From Echinostoma caproni (taxonomy: Eukaryota > Platyhelminthes > Trematoda > Plagiorchiida > Echinostomatidae): a stretch of 64,000 nucleotides of DNA. A program made the position numbers and the translations under genes. This document shows positions 1 to 9,547 of this stretch, piece by piece. The DNA lies in contig UZAN01039376.1 of assembly GCA_900618425.1 (NCBI GenBank), forward strand, positions 223,259 to 287,258. The letters are read 5' to 3'. The notes below the pieces were generated by a model. The model saw only the letters and a program-made list of their open reading frames with translations, was not told where the DNA came from and did not search any database. Each line of letters begins with the position of its first letter. The stretch's first letter is position 1.

Positions 1-2164
1 GGATCTTACGATTAATAAATTTGCACAAAATATAATAGTTAAATAATTGAATAATATATAAAATTGTGATTCAGGTCTCATTAACGGTGGTTTGTTATGG
101 ATGAAGAGAGGTACTCCAGATGCGCACAGAGTGACCAACGTTCAGAGTAAAACTAAAAGACACATCATAACCAACAACCCATTCTACCTTTCTCCCATTA
201 TTAGACTCTGCGAAGCTAAAGTCAAAGTTCGTTCCAATTTGCAATCAGCAATTTACAGAAAAAGGAATTGTGGTGACGTAGAAAGAGTTTTGCTCATCTA
301 CGGCGTTATTTTTTATTGAGCTGAATAAACACTGATGCTATTCATCAACATAAATTTTCTGTTTCTCATAAATATTTATTATTCCTGTCAACGAACTGTA
401 GGAGTTATTGCTTTCAAAGGGAAGATAAAATAGTTCCAAGTGACGCACTATACTCAAAAGCACACATTTGCTGGCATACTCAGCGCAAACCATATCTGCT
501 CCAATCGAACCCGGACCGCTTGCGTACTTCTTTATTGCCCCAAGGGTATCTAACCAGACTATTCCATATTGTTTATTGGCACGATATGGCGCAAAACTAT
601 CGTCGAAAGTACATTTCCAAGCGCTAGACACACACGTTCAACTTGATACCAACCCTTAGGGGATCATTGGGGGTCGGAAACAATCCACAGCGATATTCAA
701 GTGAGGGTAGTCGTTATGCTTATAGACAGAGAGATGGAAACGAGATATTTTTTCATCTATTCACCTGTATGGTTGTTTGAGTAAATGAACCTCCAACTTA
801 GAATGTTTGCGCCGTCTCAACAATAAATGGTTAATTGATTGCCAACCAAAAATACGCATACGATGGAAGATGAAGCTTCCTGGTGGCAAAGAAATGAAGG
901 AGTCAGGACTTGATTGGTGAACAACAATAAACCCAGTTTATGCAGTAAACACAGACAATTTCTCAAGATGGCTTTTCATATGTAGCTTTGATCACTTTTG
1001 AACCCGGGAATGGGTGAGAGACAAAACCGGAGCTGCTCTCAAGTGAAATCAGGCCCACAAATGATGTGTGCGAAAACAGTAGGTCAATGTTGTCTAACCT
1101 ATGTCATATCTCCAACTTTTCTTATTCCGCGAAGTCGGTCACTAATCCCTCAGCTTTACAATTGAGTAGCATAAGTGTGAAACCAAGCCCGATCTTTGTA
1201 AGCAAAAAGAATTGTTCCCCCAACATTTCTCTGCCGGTTTATCTTTAGTATTTCCACTTGAACAGAACTTAAGATGGTCAAAAATATAAATCCGAACAGA
1301 AAATACCAAAATTTATTTCAAACATGACAGCAACATCGAGAAAACAATTCGATCCACTCAGGTAATGCGTATTTCAGATGCATGACGGTCATTGTATCCA
1401 AGAGCCCTATAAACTACGCTACACACTTCATTAGAAATTGAGGATGCAACTTAAACATCTCTATCCTGGGTTGAACTCCGCTGAAGTGTGTTGTTAACAT
1501 AAAATTACAAATGTGGACTTGTTTATCTATTGGCAAAACGGTTTCACACCAGTTTGTTTGCCATCAAAAAAAATTCATTGGTTATTATTCAGAAATCGTT
1601 TTATCCATTACTCCAAGGGTAAATGTTTCAACATTTCTTACTTCATGTATGCATGTGATTTGTATGATTTTAAAATATTCCCAGACCCATAATAACTACC
1701 AATGACTACCAAAATCCATTACGTTTACGATTTTACGAGTTTTGGGGAATGAAATGTTCCTCTGATTCACTGAATATAGTGAATAATTATTTTTTATTAG
1801 TAGATGTGACAAAACTATCATAACTAGAAAATTTGACATTTTTCATAATTACGTTTTTAGCCCAATGTGTCAGATGTTTGAAAGGCAGATTCATGTCACA
1901 CCTACAACTACGACATGTTTTTTGGGTTGGAGGTAGACTGGGCCATAAATCACGTATTTTCAAACAGGGTGATTCCTTTAAGCCTTTTTCTGACATTCTA
2001 ACCCCTTCAAAATAATTCCTTTCTAGTTGTCTGTTTTTCACATTAAGATGAATAGACTATTTTTAACCAATCGACCAAACTTATTGAATCGTTGGGGGAA
2101 ATATTTGCATAGGAGAAACGGAGGATTGGTTTGTTCATGTGGGGAATTTTCGCTGTGAACAGCG
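1..2164. other. Non-coding stretch, no gene recognised
   Basis: AT-rich sequence without a recognisable gene. The only notable open frame is on the minus strand at 631-338 (97 codons, containing GSIGADMVCAEYASK). It lacks a clear splice context and I do not recognise it. A minus-strand frame near 2041-1787 contains a CxxC pair (KTCRSCRCD) but nothing else that identifies it. I see no repeat family member in this interval. Confidence 0.5.
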
Positions 2165-2310
2165 AAATGAAAAGCTAGGAAGCAATGGACAGCGGGTTCT
2201 ACCTGGTTGGGTCTCAACTGCGGCATTATTCCATCCACCCTACTAAGAACCGAACCCGGGATCTCACGGGCAGAACGCAAGCATCCTACCTACTTATCCA
2301 CCAGATAGCT
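2165..2310 (-). repeat. tRNA-derived SINE, family SINE-A, copy 1
   Basis: Read on the minus strand, this has an RNA polymerase III box-A-like segment (plus positions about 2287-2299) followed about 40 bases later by a box B, GGGTTCGGTTC (complement of 2248-2258). A body of about 90 bases follows. The head and body align along their length with the plus-strand copy at 2466-2625: both carry a GATGCTTGCGTTCTGC-like block, then box B, then a GGGTTGAGGGTC-like block. This shared tail beyond the tRNA part is what distinguishes a SINE from a tRNA gene. It is not a functional tRNA. Confidence 0.65.
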
Positions 2311-2465
2311 GATTGAACCGTTTTTTTCAGTTTTCTTTTAGACGATATGGCACAACCCATCTTTTCGAGCTCAATGCATGTTACGCATCTCAGCGCTAAC
2401 CTCCTGAGTTATAACTCTGTTGAAAAAATTCCAACCCAAATAAATGTTACAATAAAACGAAAAAG

Positions 2466-2625
2466 TGTCCCGGTAACCGAGTGGTTATTATGCTTCTGTT
2501 CTGCTTGTGGAGTCCAGGGTTCGATCCTCAGGCGGGTTGAGGGTCTCACATTGCAGATGTGATACAACCAAGTCTATACTGCCGTCCAGTGATTCCTACC
2601 GTTTTAGTTCAGGTTTCATTTGGTA
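2466..2625 (+). repeat. tRNA-derived SINE, family SINE-A, copy 2
   Basis: Plus-strand copy of the same SINE family. Box A lies in GGTAACCGAGTGGTTA (2472-2487) and box B is GGGTTCGATCCT (2518-2529). The non-tRNA body matches copy 1 through the block around 2600. The copies lie about 150 bases apart in opposite orientation, so they form an imperfect inverted pair. Confidence 0.65.
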
Positions 2626-2692
2626 ATTGCATGATGAAATTTATATGAACTAACATTTTGGAAGCAGACATTCTCTGTAACGCAATTAAATA

Positions 2693-2820
2693 CAGAAGCC
2701 AAAAGCACAGATTTGCACGATGCATCTTGAATCATTTCGCTGCATCTGTACACGTGCATCTTGCGTTTCATGTGATTATTATTACACGGTCAGAAACAAT
2801 AGAACCATATGAGGAGAAAG
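2693..2820 (+). repeat. Left inverted arm of miniature PLE (PLE-F)
   Basis: This stretch aligns over about 125 bases, at roughly three-quarters identity by eye, with the reverse complement of 3542-3668. Shared blocks include AAGCCAAAA, a GTACACGT core and a GGTCAG...AGAACCATA end. It begins 34 bases beyond the stop codon of the enclosed PLE-F frame, so it forms the element's 3' end. Confidence 0.7.
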
Positions 2821-2853
2821 ATTGTGGTCATAATCACCTGCTTAACGTATCTG

Positions 2854-3541
2854 TTACCAGGGTAGCAACAGAGTGATAAGCCATTCACGCTGTATACACA
2901 GCTGGGGATGGTGAATTTGAATGGCCAGTGCCTCGGCCAACTCCAGAACCCTGGTTTTTTTGTGTTGTAAATGATTCTGTACGCGTCGCATAGGACGACA
3001 CAGTGCTTCATTTCGATCTGGTGTTGTGTTATGGATGAAGTGATTTTCCTACGGGTGATCAATGACGACATACCTCCGAAGTTTCTACCCAGTTTCTGAA
3101 GTCAGACCGGGATGGGCTCGGTTACTCGGTAACGCCATGATCTAGCATCCACACTTGAATTCACAGATGCAATTAGATTTGGCATGGGTAGACCGCTGTT
3201 CTTTCACCGGGCGGTTGTAAAAAAGCGATTCGTAGTAGATGGGCTTAACGACCGATTTTAAGCACCCGTAATCAGCCAGATGATGGCATCAGCTTTGAAG
3301 GGCAGTTACAGGACCACTCTCAGCTTATCTGCACCTGGTGTCTTCCCGTATATTGCTGGGTTTGAAGTGCTTGGAGATGAACCATTTCGGATATCGTAAT
3401 CATGTCATATTCGTTATCCTAGGTATCTGCTGTGCAAATTTATCGAGCCCTATAGGAGACCGTTCGAACTAGACCGGTCTTATATCCCATTGGAACAAAG
3501 CTGGTAAAACGGAGATGGTGAGTAATTTGTTACAGCAATTA
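2854..3541 (-). pseudogene. Penelope-like element C-terminal remnant (PLE-F)
   Basis: Decayed 3' part of a PLE polyprotein (reverse transcriptase joined to a GIY-YIG nuclease). From 3535 on the minus strand the frame reads RFTSFVPMGYKTGLVRTVSY, the thumb-to-linker block of PLEs. After frame changes come HAKSNCICEFKCGC (about 3200, the CxCG entry to the GIY-YIG domain) and LELAEALAIQIHHPQLCIQ. It ends LLLPW followed by a TAA stop at 2856-2854, the normal PLE terminus. The frame is broken by several stops and shifts. The catalytic YIGRT part is not recognisable and no palm domain is present, so it cannot be active. It lies directly between the two inverted arms. Confidence 0.85.
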
Positions 3542-3668
3542 TTCTCCGCCTATGGTTCTGTTATTTACTGACCATATAATAATGATCACAAAGATTGGCG
3601 TGTGAACGTGTACAAATGCAGTGAAATGATCCAGGATACATTGCGCAAACTTGTGGTTTTGGCTTCCC
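3542..3668 (-). repeat. Right inverted arm of miniature PLE (PLE-F)
   Basis: Reverse-complement partner of 2693-2820. It abuts the 5' limit of the surviving PLE-F coding remnant with almost no gap. The element is therefore an internally deleted copy with both ends kept, about 976 bases overall. Confidence 0.7.
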
Positions 3669-4208
3669 AATCATACAAACATATCATCTGAACTGAATGG
3701 AAATTAAAACGTGACACGGTTTACACAAGCATATATATTTTTCACGTATTTCTAACAAATATGTAGGCGAATTTTATCTTTCCAGCTAAACTGAAAATTC
3801 ACAAATCCGGTAAATGAGATGAGTGATAATTTTTTTAAATTTCCGACCGGTTTATTTTCCGGAAATATTCTCTGGTTCAAATATGCTCACGGATATTCCA
3901 AGATCATAAAGGTGATCATAAGCAAATCCCTGAGAACCTATACGTATCGATGAGATTGATCAATGTTCAGAGTTTTGGGATGAGCGGTTTTCTCGTTGAA
4001 TACAAATTCGACAGAATGCAATTGTCTAAATTTCGGGCTCGTCACAGCAATCACTTTTGAAAAGATAACAGAATTAACAATAGTAATAACAAGAGAGGTG
4101 AAATAACTAGCAGTTCATATTGATCAATGGCGAAATTAAATCGTCGCAAAGGGAAGCATAGGCTCTCCAATATGGGATTGAGTAAACAAAGTTTCACATT
4201 ACCGTGCA
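3669..4208. other. Non-coding stretch
   Basis: AT-rich sequence with no coding block, repeat-family member or regulatory site that I can support. Confidence 0.5.
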
Positions 4209-4382
4209 GCTGTGCAAACACATTTCTGTCGCTCTCTCTTTCTCTCTGAACATGATAACAGTTTTGCTTGTTCCACTTTTTCTTTATCTGCTTCCTACGC
4301 GATCTGGCAAACACGCTCAATGTTATCATTGCGGACGGATCCTTTGAAGCAGACCGGCGAATTACTACTGTCACATGTTCAG
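4209..4382 (+). CDS. Possible signal-peptide exon, Ly6-like start, with stop
   Basis: An acceptor-like CAG ends at 4208 and a good donor (CAG|GTATGT) follows 4382. Inside, an ATG at 4252 opens a 31-codon frame. It starts MITVLLVPLFLYLLP, a convincing signal-peptide core, followed by basic residues and QCYHCG. A signal peptide followed at once by CYxC is how small three-finger (Ly6/uPAR) proteins begin, a family common in flukes. A TGA at 4345-4347 interrupts before the donor, so it is either a decayed exon or coincidence. No downstream Ly6 exon with the remaining cysteines and the terminal CN motif was found. Confidence 0.25.
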
Positions 4383-6992
4383 GTATGTGCAAACATTAAA
4401 ACTCCATTAGTAGTGGGACATTTCTAACCCAATTGTTCCAACTATATTCGTTTCTGGGTGTTGTATTTAGGATAGATAACATGTTCCCTTATCAGCCGTC
4501 CAGGCCCAAACATGTTCCTTAAAACAGGTTTCTATGGTGCCTATTTTCTACATTGTTTATTGTTCGGAGTCATGCATGAGAATCATGAATCATAAGCCAT
4601 AAGGGACGAAGACCAGATGAATGGAAATTCACTCAACCGATCTGATTGGTTTATCATTACGTTAACCGGTAAACGAAACTGTGTAATTCTAGAAGCATTT
4701 ATTTATTGAAACGCTGTTCCAAGTACCAATGACTAGCTAACTGCCCATTGAGCAAGATCTCTGGACAAATACAGGAATTACTCAAAATCAATCGAACCCT
4801 TTTCCTCAATCTCTTTAACCGCATCTGGCACATTTATTAGCTGATTGTGCTTTAAATAACTATTCATTCAGACAGTTCGGTTTAAAAGACAATACTACTC
4901 GTTAATCTATGCACTCATTATACTGCAAGATCGAAGGCCTCATGGGATGCTCCTGATCGACTTCGACTACGTCCCTCGGGTCGTTTTCGAAAGCAGAATA
5001 TAGGTAAAACAATTGAACGTTCATCTTAGTACTGGTTAAGTCCCTTAGGGTACTCCAACTCAAAGGAAAAATCATGCATAAACATTTTTATTTTATATCA
5101 AAAAGTAGATCATTTCATCGCATAATCTTGGACAGGTTCCCCGGGAAATTGAATTTCATTTGACGGTTCGCTCAAAGTTTTGGCAATCGCTGAAATTTGC
5201 TTACATCAATTTTGCATGTAAATCGATTTACGTTCGTTATTTATTCATCTGAAGTTATTTCTTGCACTACATGTGATATCAAATGATTCACAAGTAATAA
5301 ACAAGAACGAAGCTTGCATTGACCACGTTTGAATTTTGTTAATGTTTTAATGTGCGGAAACCATAGTGACAAGAGAGCGGTTGATGTTTCACATCATTTT
5401 ACAGCATCAATTACGTGAGAAACATTAAATTCTGTCCATGGTGTGTAATCATGCGCCACTCAGGTACATTTGGATATTTGCGATTAGTGTTCATCTCACA
5501 GTTATCTCTGAGTATTGCGAAATTGTTTGCCAGTGGAACAACACAGGTCTACAACCGGTCACCCGCATAACAGGCATTGAAAGTACAGTCGGCAAGAAAC
5601 ATTATAGTATTAGTGTATTTGCATGTGCTACATATCGTATAATCAAGTAACCAAAAATTGATCAATCAAAAGCCAAACTGTTTAATTCTATCACGCTGTG
5701 CTCCACATCTTTTGGCTCACATGCGAGTGTGCAAGTTACTATCCAAACTCCGTTCCGGGTAGACAAATGAAAAACGGCACATACTGCTGGACTTATCCCA
5801 CAAATAACTATTGATGAAGTAATCATCAAAGAATATTTCATCGTGAAAAAGCAATCCTTATGTTACAAAACGTATGCAGAAACTGATTTCGATGAACTCA
5901 TATAGGCTAAATCAAGAACACATTTAAAAAACATCATTGCACTTAACCTCGGGATACATTTTACAAAGAAGATTAATTATATATGAGCACTAAAGATTTT
6001 CAATTTCAACTAATGTCCATTGCAAATTATTTAGGGTTTCAGTAGAAATCAGAAAGATTTCATTTCTCTGACAGATTAGGGACCGAAAGCATCTTTATTG
6101 AGTGGTAAATTGATAGGATGAAATTCAGAACATGAACATTCAAAAAATGCCGGTAGTTGTTTGGAACATAATCAAAATTTGTTTCGATGCGAAATATGAA
6201 CATTCGNTATAGATAGACGATGGTTATGGCCTTCGACTCTTCCCGCCCGCATAAAATTAGGAGAATCCCTAGTACAGATGATATGTCTCGGTCAGTTTTC
6301 ATTGTAGCATTCACTGATGGCGTAAACCTGATTTTATTGGATCTGATTGTCTTCTTTAGGGTCACTGATGCCGAATTTTGAAGATTTTAGATCAATGGGA
6401 AATAGCAAAAGCTGTTCATCTTTAGTATTTGTATACTTTCTTGTCAGTGGTGGAGACACACTATTAGGGAATGATTTTGTAAACAAGAATTACTTGAGCT
6501 CAGTGCACAGCCTCATATGTCTAATAGTTCACAATGACTTAACAGAGAGCACATTCCCTTAAGAATCGCCCAGGTTTTAGCAGTCATTTATGAATGTCAT
6601 ACTTTGAGCTCATTTTTGAAAATATACGCTAAAGTTGATCAATCTCGATAAGAATTATTTAAAAAGCCTCATTTCACATGTATCGAAATTCTCTAGACCT
6701 AGGCTATGTTATCCAACAGCATTTAGCAGAATCAACTGTTAGTTTTGAGGTGAATATGACAATGGATAAGATCCACCACCTGCCAAAAGCAATACTGAGC
6801 AGGTTGAACGTGAAGTTTTCCTCAGTACAGTAGTTAGTTCACCCACGTAGTTCACACGAAGTCATGTGGTATGCATCACGTCACACGTGGATCTTTGCTT
6901 GGCTACAAGTAGAGGCTGTAATGATTCTCAGTATAAGATTGGGCTGCAAATATACTTATTACTTTACTATGTTTGTCTACCACCTTTTTCAG
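4383..6992. other. Long non-coding stretch
   Basis: No recognisable exon or element. A 70-codon plus-strand frame (5438-5650) and a minus-strand frame (6365-6060, with an N at 6207) have no flanking splice sites of quality and no familiar residues. Confidence 0.45.
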
Positions 6993-7138
6993 CGTTCATT
7001 TTAGATTACGGAAATGCAAACTTTGAACATCTTGGTAACCAGAATCTCCCACTGGAACTTACCATGATGCAACACAACCGGAACTCAGTTTACATCCACA
7101 GCAAAATGAGTACCTCACAGGGCACAAACAAAAAATGA
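6993..7138 (+). CDS. Candidate terminal exon, unknown protein
   Basis: A pyrimidine-rich acceptor (CCACCTTTTTCAG, ending 6992) precedes a 47-codon frame entered after two bases. It opens FILDYGNANFEHLGNQNLP and closes TSQGTNKK with TGA at 7136-7138. The composition is balanced and hydrophilic with a lysine-rich end. An AATAAA lies about 255 bases downstream (7395-7400), so this could be the last exon of a plus-strand gene. I do not recognise the protein and found no upstream exon. Confidence 0.3.
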
Positions 7139-7394
7139 ATGGAAGCCTTTTCAGCTAGTTGTGATAATAGAGTTTCATTACATTTTTGAATTTCGCGTGG
7201 TGATTGGTCCTATTTTAAACCAATCAAAATGCGGTTGTCAGTCTTAGTCAACCATTCACCTATAAATGATGACTGAGGCTTAACACACCGCAAAATTACT
7301 CTTGATATCCCACGTTTGAGTTGAAAACCAATGCTGTTAATACAATATGGTAATTTGATTTTCACCTAAGCGTTTTATGTTGTGTGTAATAGTC

Positions 7395-7400
7395 AATAAA
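7395..7400 (+). promoter_or_regulatory. Possible polyadenylation signal AATAAA
   Basis: Canonical AATAAA, plausibly serving the candidate terminal exon ending at 7138. In AT-rich DNA this hexamer also occurs by chance. Confidence 0.2.
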
Positions 7401-9366
7401 AATTAAACAGTTAAATCAATTACAAATAAACAGCAGCAAGTCAGTCCTGATTGTGTAGTGTTATTTAACAAAGATCACGCCCATTAAAATCTTGGTTTCC
7501 GTATTTACATGAATTGATTTTAAACGATGGCATCCGAATTGTTTTACGATGATGCTAACTTTTGCATAAAGCAACTTACTAGTTATTGTAGATGGTTTCG
7601 CATTCAAGTCGTTCTGCGTGATGGAATCAGGATTTTATGATTCAAATTCAAATACTTATTATGGGTAAATTACAGGACCGATAATTATTCATTCCCATAG
7701 GATCTGAACCAACTGGATTTGTTTGGTAGCAGAATTATCTAACAAACTATAACGTCTCTTTAAGGTTGTTTAACAGTTTGGTGTATCAATGCTTCATCTA
7801 CTTGAATGGATCGATGGTTGGAGCACAAACAACTTGCGATGGAGGAACTTAAAATCCTGAAGATGCAGTTTAGTTGACTCTTTTGGAGCAAAGCCTTAAA
7901 TGCATGAGCCCTTAATTGACCATTCTTGGATAATTTTAGTAGAATACTACAAGGGTAGCTAGGCTAATATAGGAGTATATGTTTGAAGTTCATCTCTCCG
8001 GATTTAACGTTATTCAAATTAATGGAGCTCTTGGACTTTCACACAGAGTAGGTTTTGAACTGTATACCTTTGGTCATTTTGGTTGCTGTTCCCGGCGGAC
8101 GTTCCAGTGTTTTTTTGGTCACGAATTATCCACGGATTCCCAGTCTGTATAGCATACTCGATGTGCGTGGTTTATTGTATGGTGATAGTAAACGGGACAG
8201 TAGATTTGCTTCAAACGATCTATAATCATTGCTACCTCTCTCCAGAAGATGGATGGATTAGCAACCAAACTGAACACCAATTTTTAATTATATTACGGGT
8301 ATACTTCCCATTCTGACTACGTAGGTTTTGTTATTCCCGTTTTTGTTAAATACATTTTGCACAAGTAACCGGTCCGTGAGCGTTGACTTCTCAACTGAAA
8401 TAAGAGGGCAGGAATTCGCAGATTGTTTTTTCGCGTTTTGGTGTTGCCCAAGAAAGACACAGGAATTTCGATTGCGTTTAAACTATGCTAAATTGTTTGA
8501 TGTTTTGTCATGATCAGTCGAAGTTAATTCCTACCTTTTAAAATTCACTATCAGGAGTAGGCCTTTATCCTGGATAGTAGCATCTCTTTTATAGTAGTTT
8601 ATGGTACTGTCCATTCCAGAATACAGACAGGTGTTTTACGTCCGATACCAACCCGTTGATGTAGTTGAAGCCCATCTCCATTCCTATTTTAAGCCAATGT
8701 CAATAGCTAGGAATCAACGCATTATCTCGCAATGTGAGGTAACGCTTTCAAGAGGTTTTCCCGAGCGGTCTATCTGTGTATGATCACTGTCTCCTGTGAA
8801 GTAGCTCCTCAGAGCCACAGGTCAAAGCAGAATGTCAGAGGTATGCAAAAGCTTGAACGACCACCCTATAGCTTGAGCTAGCGTTTATGCAAAACTTACG
8901 TGCGATGCATACCACTACAACTTGTAAAATCACAATATATTTTGCTCTAATCCTTAGAAAGTTTGGCGCTTGAGCACGTGGAGAGGAGATGCCAAACTTC
9001 ATCAATACTGTTTTAGTCGATAAATGATAATCTGTTTTTGAACTCTCAGTTTAGTTTCAAATTTTTAGTTTGAAAGCTCCAAATAGGTTGTTCACAAACG
9101 GGAGCAGCGTAAAACGCGAAACATACATTTACCATGGTATTTTAGTAAAAATATAAACTGAAAAACTGTGGTACATGTGTTACGTTGCACAGCGGGAATA
9201 CAAAAATAACGGAGAAAAGCGGGTTCAAAAGAACAAAGAGATTTTTTCGCAAGGGGGTATAGAGTAAGAACAGAACGATGGGAATCCGGTAATGCACTAC
9301 CACCAGATAGATCATTAAAAAGGTTTGCATGGGAAGCTAAAGGGGAATAGACATTTCGCCCTAAAT
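7401..9366. other. Non-coding stretch
   Basis: No element or exon that I can support. A 77-codon plus-strand frame (8083-8316) is hydrophobic but lacks convincing splice sites. A minus-strand pair of overlapping frames (9382-9092) looks like chance openness. Confidence 0.45.
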
Positions 9367-9547
9367 GGGCGGTGGTGGCCAACTGGTTAGGTCACCAAAT
9401 TGTGAGCCGGAGGTCCCGGGTTCGAGCTGCTCCACCGCCGCCCGTCTCCCCTATTTCTGTATTCTCCCCAGGCGGCCTTTGTGTGGCCGCAGCCCCCTTC
9501 CTGAAAGTTGACCGTACATTTTATACTCAATAAATAAAAAAGGAAGT
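9367..9547 (+). repeat. tRNA-derived SINE, family SINE-B (best copy)
   Basis: Complete-looking SINE. Box A is TGGCCAACTGG (9377-9387) and box B is GGTTCGAGCTG (9419-9429). A unique body follows with a perfect 6-bp stem, GCGGCC/GGCCGC (9472-9477 with 9485-9490). The tail runs AGCCCCCTTCCTGAAAG and ends in AATAAATAAAAAAGGAAGTA. The same tail occurs in four other copies. The 3' A-rich end suggests mobilisation by a LINE. Confidence 0.85.
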
